From the NCBI RefSeq assembly GCF_042686195.1, contig NZ_JBHUOQ010000001.1, positions 1 to 64,000 of the forward strand: a stretch of 64,000 nucleotides of DNA, written 5' to 3'. A program made the translations under genes and the position numbers. Positions 17,039 to 24,985 of this stretch are shown here, piece by piece (position 1 is the first letter of the stretch; each line of letters starts with the position of its first letter). Origin of the DNA: Corticicoccus populi. Its GTDB lineage: Bacteria > Bacillota > Bacilli > Staphylococcales > Salinicoccaceae. A model generated the notes under the pieces. That model was not told the origin of the DNA. It saw only the letters and a program-made list of their open reading frames with translations, and did no database searches.

Positions 17039-17324
17039 AAAAAAACCTCCTTGATTTACTGACAAATCAGGAGACAGAAAAAGACACCGATATGGTATAA
17101 TATAGTGCATTATACACCAGTTGAATTGAAAGGTTTCAATTGCAGGGCTTTAATCTGATTATCCTGATTCGACATAAAATTGTGCATGTTAAACAAGCAT
17201 CGTTATGTCATGAGAAAAAGAATAATCTTAAATCATCGTCCTGCAGTTCACCTCTTTAATATTTAATAACCTAACTATAGACTATAAATGAAAATATTTC
17301 AAATGTATGGAGGGAGGAATTTTT

Positions 17325-18458
17325 TTGGACCGTCATGAGTTTAAGCAGAAAGTCATTGATTTTGCGCATACAATCGGCATTGATGAGATTGGTTTTACAC
17401 ATGCTGAACCTTTTTATGAGTTTAAGGAGAAACTCATTGATTATTATAAAAAAGGGTATGCCTCCGGCTTTGAAACAGGCACAGTTGAGGAGCGTACAGA
17501 ACCAAAACGAAGCCTGGAAAGTGCAGAGAGCATTATTTCAATCGCGGTCGGCTATCCGAATAAACTGCCGGATGCACCGAAGAGCAGAAGAGGAGAACGA
17601 AGAGGGATGTTCGCCCGGTCATCGTGGGGGGTGGATTATCATACACTTTTGAGGAGGCGTCTCACGGCACTTGAGGATTTTATTAAAGAACAGGCACCGG
17701 AAGTTGAATGTAAATCGATGGTGGATACCGGTGTATTGAGCGACAGAGAAGTCGCGAGGCGGAGCGGCCTCGGCTTTACCGGTAAAAACGGTTTTATCAT
17801 TAATCCAAATCTCGGCACATGGTCCTACCTTGGGGAGATGCTGGTCAGTTTCCCGTTTCCGCCGGACGAAGAATTAATTGATTCATGCGGAGACTGTAAC
17901 ATATGTGTGGACCGCTGTCCGACAGGGGCGCTGATTGGTGACGGACAGTTAAATTCCCAGAAATGTATTTCATTTTTAACTCAGACAAAAGGATATTTAA
18001 AAGATGAATACCGCTCTAAGATCGGCAACCGTCTATACGGCTGTGATACCTGCCAGCAGGTATGCCCGAGAAATAAAGGTATTAATACTACACATGACGA
18101 CATCGTACTTGAGCCTGAAATTTTAAAGCCTGAGTTAACCGGTCTCCTTGAAATATCCAATAAAGAGTTTAAGGAGACATACGGACACCTTGCCGGTGTC
18201 TGGAGAGGGAAAAAGCCCATTCAGAGAAATGCCATCATTGCGCTTGCACACTTTAAGGAAATATCCGCAGTCGACACATTAAAACGCGTGGCGGAAAATG
18301 ATCCGAGACCGATGATTAAAGGGACTGCCTACTGGGCGATCGGTCGGATTCTCGGCAGCGGGGCGCTTGATTATATTAATGAAAGGTTTAAAATAGAGAC
18401 GGACAGTGAAGTGAAAGAAGAGATGCTTAAAGGTATCCAGGAACAGACAGAGATTTAA
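17325..18458 (+). CDS. queG: Epoxyqueuosine reductase
   Basis: 377 residues. QueG reduces epoxyqueuosine to queuosine in tRNA, using cobalamin and two [4Fe-4S] clusters. Both cluster motifs are visible (CGDCNICVDRCPTGAL near 188-203 and CDTCQQVCPRN near 240-250), as is the catalytic-region SDREVARRSGLGFTGKN. The C terminus has HEAT-like helices for tRNA binding. I chose TTG 17325, seven bases after GGAGG; the upstream ATG at 17307 precedes the binding site. First gene of a queG-trmL-nitroreductase run. Confidence 0.92.
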   Translation: MDRHEFKQKVIDFAHTIGIDEIGFTHAEPFYEFKEKLIDYYKKGYASGFETGTVEERTEPKRSLESAESIISIAVGYPNKLPDAPKSRRGERRGMFARSSWGVDYHTLLRRRLTALEDFIKEQAPEVECKSMVDTGVLSDREVARRSGLGFTGKNGFIINPNLGTWSYLGEMLVSFPFPPDEELIDSCGDCNICVDRCPTGALIGDGQLNSQKCISFLTQTKGYLKDEYRSKIGNRLYGCDTCQQVCPRNKGINTTHDDIVLEPEILKPELTGLLEISNKEFKETYGHLAGVWRGKKPIQRNAIIALAHFKEISAVDTLKRVAENDPRPMIKGTAYWAIGRILGSGALDYINERFKIETDSEVKEEMLKGIQEQTEI

Positions 18459-18475
18459 GAAGGAAGAGGAACTTA

Positions 18476-18946
18476 ATGCCAAATCATATTGTTTTATATC
18501 AACCGGAGATTCCATCAAACACAGGAAATATCGGACGGACCTGTGCAGCAACCGATACACATCTGCACCTGATCCGCCCGCTTGGCTTCAGTACGGATGA
18601 CAAGATGCTGAAAAGGGCGGGTCTTGATTACTGGCCGTTTATTACTGTAGTCTACTATGATTCGATTGAAGAATTTTTTGAGAAGACCAGCGGTAAATAT
18701 TATATGTTGTCGAAGTACGGGAAGAAGCCGCATTCAGATCTTGATTATTCAGACACAAAAGAGAATCATTATTTTGTGTTCGGGCGGGAGAGTTCAGGGC
18801 TTCCGGACTGGGTGAGAGAGAAGCATCAGGACACACTGTTAAGGGTGCCGATGACAGGTAATGTCAGGTCACTCAACTTAGCCAACACAGCATCTATTTT
18901 AATATATGAAGCTTTAAGACAGCAGGATTATCCTGAATTACATTAG
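18476..18946 (+). CDS. trmL: tRNA (cytidine/uridine-34-2'-O)-methyltransferase
   Basis: 156 residues, a minimal SPOUT methyltransferase. Motif NTGNIGR (15-21), GRESSGLP (103-110) and the knot region RSLNLANT (131-138) are all present. TrmL methylates the wobble ribose of tRNA-Leu isoacceptors with CAA and TAA-type anticodons; both tRNAs are in this window (2624 and 592). It starts 17 bases after queG, another wobble-base modification enzyme, so the pair makes functional sense. Confidence 0.92.
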   Translation: MPNHIVLYQPEIPSNTGNIGRTCAATDTHLHLIRPLGFSTDDKMLKRAGLDYWPFITVVYYDSIEEFFEKTSGKYYMLSKYGKKPHSDLDYSDTKENHYFVFGRESSGLPDWVREKHQDTLLRVPMTGNVRSLNLANTASILIYEALRQQDYPELH

Positions 18947-18956
18947 GAGGGAAAGC

Positions 18957-19694
18957 ATGAACGAAGTGATTAATTTATTGAAAAACCACCGTTCCATCCG
19001 TAAATTCACATCAGAAACACTGGATGAAGGAACGATACGCACACTCGTTGAAGCGGCACAGAGTGCCAGCACTTCAAGTTACGTACAGTCCTATACAATC
19101 ATTGGGGTGACTGACCCTGCCAAAAAGAAAGCACTGCGCGAAGTCAGTACACAGCCTTATGTTGAAGATAACGGACATTTGTTTGTATTTGTATCAGACT
19201 ATAACCGGCATAAAGGTTTGTCTGAGGAGAAGGGGACACCCATCTCTTTTGATACGACAGAAAGTTTAATCGTCGGTATTGTGGATGCTTCTCTTGCGGC
19301 ACAGAACTTAGCAGTGGCAGCAGAGAGTATGGACCTTGGTATTTGCTATATCGGTTCACTCAGAAACGATATGCAGCGTGTCATTGATATTCTGGAACTG
19401 CCGGAAGGGACATTCCCGTTGTTCGGTATGGTTGCGGGATATCCTGATCAGGAAGGCAGTGTGAAAGAACGTCTGCCGTTTGAAACAGTCTATCATGAAA
19501 ATACGTATGACGGTCTCGAGAAAACGAAAGAAGCGATTGAAGCATATGATCAGTCGATTCAAGATTACTATAAGGCACGTACGAACGGCAAAAGAGATGA
19601 AACCTGGAGTGATCAGGTGGTTAATATGCTCAATAAAAAGCAGCGTCATGATGTTCATGATGTCTTAAAGAAACAAGGGTATTTAGGACAATAA
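18957..19694 (+). CDS. NADPH-dependent nitroreductase/FMN oxidoreductase
   Basis: 245 residues, NfsA/Frp family. The N-terminal HRSIRKFTSETLDEGTI binds FMN phosphate. QSASTSSYVQSYTIIGV and the C-terminal K/R-rich NADPH-binding segment also fit NfsA rather than the shorter NfsB type. It reduces nitroaromatics, quinones or flavins with NADPH. It follows trmL by 10 bases with AGGAGG before the start, so it is the third gene of the run, and a strong terminator follows. Confidence 0.87.
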   Translation: MNEVINLLKNHRSIRKFTSETLDEGTIRTLVEAAQSASTSSYVQSYTIIGVTDPAKKKALREVSTQPYVEDNGHLFVFVSDYNRHKGLSEEKGTPISFDTTESLIVGIVDASLAAQNLAVAAESMDLGICYIGSLRNDMQRVIDILELPEGTFPLFGMVAGYPDQEGSVKERLPFETVYHENTYDGLEKTKEAIEAYDQSIQDYYKARTNGKRDETWSDQVVNMLNKKQRHDVHDVLKKQGYLGQ

Positions 19695-19695
19695 G

Positions 19696-19724
19696 AAGGT
19701 TCGGACAATTTGTCCGAACCTTTT
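19696..19724. terminator. Bidirectional terminator
   Basis: AAGGTTCGGACA/TGTCCGAACCTT with a TTTTGTT run, between the convergent nitroreductase and YkvI-type genes. Confidence 0.85.
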
Positions 19725-19725
19725 G

Positions 19726-20796
19726 TTATACGAGTTTCTTTTTACTGAATTTATTCATGAACCAGCGGACAGTCAGAGCTGCACCGATTAAGAGGCCGAT
19801 ATAGCCGAAAATAGGATAGAAAATATTGACGAGATCGACAAACCCGACGAAGCTTAAAAGATAGCCGAAAAGTAATCCAATTGTCATCAATACTTTATAC
19901 TTCCTGGAGTAAGGTGTTGAAAATCGTGTCAGGAAAGGATACATTAAGCCGACTGCTGTATTATAAATGACAAGGAGCATTACAATAGAAAGTCCGATGC
20001 CAATTACAGGATGAACGTCATTGGCTAAAAGCAGTGTCGGCAGTGCTGCATTGTTTGCTTCTTCAATATTAGCAAGCAACCCGCCGTTAATTAAGAACAT
20101 AAGTAACATAATAATAATACCGCCGACAATACCGCCGCGTCTTGCCGCTTTATGTTTTGATGCTTCCGACCCCATAATAGACAGGAAACTGAAAGCTGTT
20201 GCCAGTGTGAGGCCGCTGTAAGTAACAGCATCCCACCACCATAATCCACTTGGTGAACGGTCAATCTGAGTATGTTCATTGACTTCACTGAAAGGTATTG
20301 ACGGTGAAAAAATATTAAAGGCAGCAATGATTAATATAAAAAGAACCAGAAAAGGCGTTACGCCCCCGAGTGCCACCATAATTTTATTGAAATCAAGCAG
20401 TAAAGTTGCAAATACTGCAACGAGCATTATTAATGAACCGAGCCATGGTGATATACCGAAACTTTCATGAAAGGCAGAACCTGCGCCTGCAAGCATAATG
20501 ACTGCAATCCCGTACAGAAAAAATACAAGGACATAGTCAATGACTTTACCGGCTTTTGTCCCGAACATTGCATAAATGGGCAGCTGGTGGGAGTCGGCCT
20601 TAAGCCTGTATCCAACCTTTGATGCCTGTCTGCCGATAAACATGATAACTAGGGCAGAAAGAATAATTGCTGCATAACTCCATGTCCCGTAGTTTGTAAA
20701 AAACTGCAGTATTTCCTGTCCTGTCGAAAATCCTGCACCTACAACGACACCTGTGTAGGCAAATCCAATCACAATTGATTCTCTTCTGTAACTCAA
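19726..20796 (-). CDS. YkvI-family membrane transporter
   Basis: 356 residues and about 10 membrane segments, with the APC-superfamily-like start FAYTGVVVGAGFSTGQEILQ. It matches the YkvI family, which is annotated as branched-chain amino-acid-like permease; no substrate is established. Start is TTG 20796 behind GGAGGAG. It is a single-gene unit convergent with the nitroreductase. Confidence 0.78.
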   Translation of the reverse strand: MSYRRESIVIGFAYTGVVVGAGFSTGQEILQFFTNYGTWSYAAIILSALVIMFIGRQASKVGYRLKADSHQLPIYAMFGTKAGKVIDYVLVFFLYGIAVIMLAGAGSAFHESFGISPWLGSLIMLVAVFATLLLDFNKIMVALGGVTPFLVLFILIIAAFNIFSPSIPFSEVNEHTQIDRSPSGLWWWDAVTYSGLTLATAFSFLSIMGSEASKHKAARRGGIVGGIIIMLLMFLINGGLLANIEEANNAALPTLLLANDVHPVIGIGLSIVMLLVIYNTAVGLMYPFLTRFSTPYSRKYKVLMTIGLLFGYLLSFVGFVDLVNIFYPIFGYIGLLIGAALTVRWFMNKFSKKKLV

Positions 20797-20989
20797 AAAA
20801 TCTCCTCCGTATTTAATTGTTTACTGTATAGATATGCCCTGTATGAAATAATATAAACATTCTATAACAGAAAACTTGAAATGTTTCATCAATAGAGAAG
20901 AGTTTAAAAGCCTGTACAGTAATTTTAAGCAGGAATAAAAATATCAGAGAATTACAGTTTAAGAGGAGATAAAACAGGTATATACATAA

Positions 20990-21018
20990 TAAAAACGGTA
21001 CTGATGTCAGCACCGTTT
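20990..21018 (-). terminator. Terminator of the 37-residue small protein gene
   Basis: On the minus strand AACGGTGCTGA/TCAGTACCGTT (one G-T pair, 2-base loop) followed by TTTTTATT, eight bases after the small ORF's stop. Confidence 0.8.
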
Positions 21019-21025
21019 CAGAAGA

Positions 21026-21139
21026 TTATTTGATTTCTTTTTTTCCATCGTCTTTATAGCCGTATTCTGTTTCACGGCAAGCTGTTAAGATTGCAGCTAA
21101 AAATGCAATACATACCATTAAAATTAAAAATGCATCCAT
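21026..21139 (-). CDS. Small single-span membrane protein, 37 residues
   Basis: A short ORF beginning MDAFLILMVCIAFLAAILTA, then a charged tail CRETEYGYKDDGKKEIK. One hydrophobic segment (3-20) is followed by a hydrophilic C terminus with no gap. It has an AGGAGG binding site 8 bases before ATG and its own terminator, so it is very likely translated. I do not recognise the family. It may be a membrane-complex subunit or a regulatory micropeptide. Confidence 0.72.
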   Translation of the reverse strand: MDAFLILMVCIAFLAAILTACRETEYGYKDDGKKEIK

Positions 21140-21290
21140 GGTAATTGCCTCCTCTGTTTACTCTTTACATATTCATTATTATAAACCATTGTACCATATT
21201 TAAAAAGATAGGATATAATAAAATCGTGTTATAAAATGAAAGAATACGGGTACACTAAATTTAACAGTATTAAAACTAGGAGGAATCACC

Positions 21291-21884
21291 ATGGCGATGA
21301 ATTTTAAAATATTCAATGATAAAGAAGCAGTCAGTGCCTACGCGGCTGATTTATTAAGAAAACAGGTTCACAGCAATAAAAACAGTGTACTGGCACTTGA
21401 AAACCACAAAGATCTCGAATGGACATATGAGAAATTTGTCGGTGAAATTAAACGCTACCCTGCAGATTTATCCCAAGTATACATCACTACCGTGAATAAT
21501 GACGGTGATATCAGTATATTAAATAAGCTTTCTATTCCATCCGGCCAATTTTACACAGATGGCAAGGAAGGCTCTCTTGAACACATATTAAAAGATAAAA
21601 AAGCAGTAAATCTGGCGCTTTTATATTTGGATAAAGACAGTAAACTCGGATTTACTCAATCCATTAACAATGAGCTGTTATTCGGTGCAAGGGAAATTGT
21701 GATTGCAGCATCAGGAAAAGAGAGTGCAGAAGCGGTTAAAGATTTATATAATGCATCAGAGAATAATGCAGGCGGATACAGCAGTGTTAAATCCCACCGC
21801 ATGGTCACAGTAGTTCTCGATACTGAAGCGGCAGCAGAATTGGATGAAGATATTAAAGAATACTACAGCTATAAATTTGCCTGA
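21291..21884 (+). CDS. NagB-fold protein with lost active-site motifs
   Basis: 197 residues. The layout follows glucosamine-6-phosphate deaminase/6-phosphogluconolactonase: NSVLALENHKDL stands where NagB has its GLATGSTP phosphate loop. Later NNELLFGAREIVIAASGKES matches the C-terminal half, with MVTVVLDTEAAAEL near the end. The phosphate loop and the acidic catalytic segments are replaced, and it is about 40 residues short of NagB. It probably no longer deaminates and may bind a ligand or partner. Strong AGGAGG site; it lies upstream of fumC by 141 bases. Confidence 0.65.
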   Translation: MAMNFKIFNDKEAVSAYAADLLRKQVHSNKNSVLALENHKDLEWTYEKFVGEIKRYPADLSQVYITTVNNDGDISILNKLSIPSGQFYTDGKEGSLEHILKDKKAVNLALLYLDKDSKLGFTQSINNELLFGAREIVIAASGKESAEAVKDLYNASENNAGGYSSVKSHRMVTVVLDTEAAAELDEDIKEYYSYKFA

Positions 21885-22025
21885 CCGGTAAAAGACGGAC
21901 AGGTACAGTCTGCTATTTTGAAAGACTTTTCAGAAGAAATCAAAAATAATGCATAAAGAGATGAACTCTCCAGGAAATTAGTATAAAATATTTATATATA
22001 CTAATATTTCTAGGAGGGTTTTTCA

Positions 22026-23414
22026 TTGTCTTACAGAATTGAAAAAGATACAATCGGTGAAATTAAAGTTGAAAGTGATAAGTACTGGGCGGCGCAGACC
22101 GAAAGAAGCCGTCAGAACTTCCCGGTGGGCAAAGAAAAGATGCCGATTGAAGTCATCGTATCATTTGCACATTTAAAAAAAGCAGCAGCCATTTCAAATA
22201 ATCAGCTGGGGAAACTTTCTGATGATAAAAAAAATGCGATTGTTTATGCCTGTGAAAAAATTATCAGCCGTGAGCTGGACGCACATTTTCCACTTGTTGT
22301 GTGGCAGACGGGAAGCGGTACTCAAAGCAACATGAATGTAAATGAGGTCGTGAGCTATGTTGCGAATGAGTATCTCGAAGAAAAAGGGATCGAAGAACGG
22401 GTTCACCCGAACGATGATGTTAATAAATCCCAAAGTTCCAATGATACGTATCCGACAGCGATGCATGTTGCACTGATGCAGGCGGTGGAGGAGATTCTTC
22501 TCCCTGCTGTTTTAAGATTAAAAGATACATTCCTTAAAAAAGAGAATGATTTTAAAGATATTATTAAAATCGGACGTACGCACCTTCAGGATGCCACACC
22601 GTTGACTCTCGGACAGGAAATCAGCGGCTGGAGATACATGCTTGAGAAGTGTGAAAATCTGATTGATGATTCAAAAGAGCAGTTGAAGTTTCTCGCAATC
22701 GGAGGCACAGCAGTGGGGACAGGCATTAATGCCCATCCTGAATTCGGACAGCGTGTCGCAAGAGAGATTTCAACGCAGACAGGTTATGAATTTGTATCAA
22801 GTCCGAATAAATTCCATGCACTGACTTCACATGACGAAGTCGTTTATTTCCATGGTGCAATAAAAGCACTTGCTGCAGATGTCATGAAAATTGCCAATGA
22901 TGTCAGATGGTTGTCTTCAGGACCGCGTGCAGGTATCGCAGAACTTGAGATTCCTGCCAATGAGCCCGGGTCATCCATTATGCCGGGGAAAGTGAACCCG
23001 ACACAGTCTGAAATGCTGACAATGGTGGCGTCACAGGTGTTTGGTAATGATGCAACCATCGGATTCGCAGCAAGTCAGGGCAACTTCGAATTAAATGTAT
23101 TCAAGCCGGTGATTTTCTATAATGCACTGCAGTCTATACAATTACTTGGTGATGGTATTGATTCATTTAATGACAAATGTGCAGTCGGTATTGAGCCGAT
23201 TCATGAAAACATTGATCGTTTCTTAAACAACTCATTAATGCTTGTCACGGCATTAAACCCTCATATCGGCTATGAAAATGCGGCAAAAATTGCTAAAAAT
23301 GCGCATAATAAAGGGATTACACTTAAAGAATCTGCGATTGAATCCGGTCTTTTGACTGATGAACAGTTTGAAGAATGGATTCGTCCGGAGGATATGATTG
23401 AATCAAGAGAGTAG
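22026..23414 (+). CDS. fumC: Fumarate hydratase, class II
   Basis: 462 residues, the iron-independent fumarase of the TCA cycle (fumarate to malate), a homotetramer of the aspartase/fumarase superfamily. Motifs: GSGTQSNMNVNEV, SQSSNDTYPTA near 135, the catalytic loop GSSIMPGKVNP near 313-323. Start is TTG 22026 after AGGAGGG. It ends 9 bases before ppx. Family members with very similar sequence (aspartase) differ in active-site details; fumarase is clearly the better fit. Confidence 0.94.
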   Translation: MSYRIEKDTIGEIKVESDKYWAAQTERSRQNFPVGKEKMPIEVIVSFAHLKKAAAISNNQLGKLSDDKKNAIVYACEKIISRELDAHFPLVVWQTGSGTQSNMNVNEVVSYVANEYLEEKGIEERVHPNDDVNKSQSSNDTYPTAMHVALMQAVEEILLPAVLRLKDTFLKKENDFKDIIKIGRTHLQDATPLTLGQEISGWRYMLEKCENLIDDSKEQLKFLAIGGTAVGTGINAHPEFGQRVAREISTQTGYEFVSSPNKFHALTSHDEVVYFHGAIKALAADVMKIANDVRWLSSGPRAGIAELEIPANEPGSSIMPGKVNPTQSEMLTMVASQVFGNDATIGFAASQGNFELNVFKPVIFYNALQSIQLLGDGIDSFNDKCAVGIEPIHENIDRFLNNSLMLVTALNPHIGYENAAKIAKNAHNKGITLKESAIESGLLTDEQFEEWIRPEDMIESRE

Positions 23415-23423
23415 GTTTTATTT

Positions 23424-24950
23424 ATGAAGCGAATTGGATTAATTGATATCGGTTCAAATACCGTACGCTTAGTTTTATTTAAATATGATAATGATACAGG
23501 CTTAAAAGAAATTCAGAATATAAAAACGCCGGCAAGACTTGCCCGTTTTTTGGATGATGATAATGTGATGAGCGAGGAGGGGATTCATTCCCTTCTCGTG
23601 ACGCTGAAAAGCTATAAGGATGTAGCAGAAAAATATAAGATTGAAGAGCTGTATCCGGTCGCAACAGCAGCAATCCGCCAGTCTGTCAATGTGGATGAAA
23701 TTATCAAACGAATCAAAGACGAAATTGACCTCGATGTCAGAGTGATATCAGGTAAAGAAGAAGCGTATTTCGGCTACCATGCAGTAGTGCACACACTCAG
23801 TAACAGAGACGGTGTGACCATTGATATCGGCGGCGGAAGTACAGAGCTCACGTTCTTTGAAGAAAACGAACTGGTTTACTCTGTCAGTCTGCCTTTTGGT
23901 GTCGTGACATTGAAGGAGCTCTTTTTCCACGATAAGAAACACAGTGATAAAGAAGCAATCGAACAGACGAAAGCTTTTATTAAAGAACAGCTTGATTCTG
24001 TAAGGTGGCTGTCAAAACGGCGTGTACCTGTGATTGCTATCGGCGGGAGTGCGCGTAACATTGCACGGATTCACCAGTCCATGACAGAGTACCCGATTGC
24101 AGGAGTTCACGGCTATTCGATGGACCGTGATGCGTTGTCCGATGTTTATAAACTTTTGACCGGGGCGGATGAAGACGAGCTTGATGATATTGATGGTCTC
24201 AGTAAAGACCGGGGTGATATTATCCTGCCGAGTGTGATGGTCTTCCAGGCATTATATGATGTGGTTGAAGCGGAAGAATTTAAATTCAGCCGCAAAGGTC
24301 TCCGTGAGGGGATGGCAATGTCCATCATTTCAGAGGATTATCCGGAGGCATTCAGTAAATACCGCGTTTATGAGAATTCATTAAAAGAATTATCCAATGA
24401 TTTTCAGATTAACCCGTTGTCATCAAAGAAACGGTCGGAAATTGCGGAGCGTATATATTACGAGCTTGAACGTTTAGGCTTGATTGATATTTCAAAGCAC
24501 GATAAATATTTGATGAAAAATGCAGCAAAAGTATTTTATCTGGGTGAGTTTATCGACCGTGATGCAACCAGCCAGCACACATACTATTTAATAGCAAACA
24601 GCAATATTAACGGAATTGTGCATCGTGACCGGGTGAGACTCGCATTGATGTCCAGTTATAAAAATAAAACACTGCTTAAATTTTATGCACGGGAGACTGG
24701 ATGGTTTAATCAGGATGATCTTGATGTGCTGCAGATTTTAGGCGGAATTTTAAAATTTTCCGATGCATTAAATATATCAAATACGGGAATCGTTCAGGAT
24801 TTATATATTGAGGACGGTGACGGCGGTTTAACATTGAATGTTATCTATCAAGGTGATCCGATTGCTGAGAAATATCAGGCAAACAGACAGAAAAAGCATA
24901 TTGAGAAGACAATTAACAAGAAATTAACCATTACGTTTACAGAATCTTAA
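23424..24950 (+). CDS. ppx: Exopolyphosphatase (Ppx/GppA family)
   Basis: 508 residues. It removes terminal phosphates from polyphosphate, or pppGpp in GppA-type members. The actin-like ATPase fold shows GLIDIGSNTVRLVL (5-18) and TIDIGGGSTEL near 133; the region after about 310 is HD-domain-like, as in long Ppx proteins. It is followed by ppk1, making a polyphosphate synthesis/degradation pair. Directly after fumC by 9 bases. Confidence 0.9.
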   Translation: MKRIGLIDIGSNTVRLVLFKYDNDTGLKEIQNIKTPARLARFLDDDNVMSEEGIHSLLVTLKSYKDVAEKYKIEELYPVATAAIRQSVNVDEIIKRIKDEIDLDVRVISGKEEAYFGYHAVVHTLSNRDGVTIDIGGGSTELTFFEENELVYSVSLPFGVVTLKELFFHDKKHSDKEAIEQTKAFIKEQLDSVRWLSKRRVPVIAIGGSARNIARIHQSMTEYPIAGVHGYSMDRDALSDVYKLLTGADEDELDDIDGLSKDRGDIILPSVMVFQALYDVVEAEEFKFSRKGLREGMAMSIISEDYPEAFSKYRVYENSLKELSNDFQINPLSSKKRSEIAERIYYELERLGLIDISKHDKYLMKNAAKVFYLGEFIDRDATSQHTYYLIANSNINGIVHRDRVRLALMSSYKNKTLLKFYARETGWFNQDDLDVLQILGGILKFSDALNISNTGIVQDLYIEDGDGGLTLNVIYQGDPIAEKYQANRQKKHIEKTINKKLTITFTES

Positions 24951-24985
24951 TATGCCGCGTTTAGAATAAAGTGCGGAGGGATATG

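Noticed and set aside
17307..17327. ATG start for queG at 17307
   Set aside because: The binding site GGAGGGAGG lies after this ATG and fits TTG 17325.
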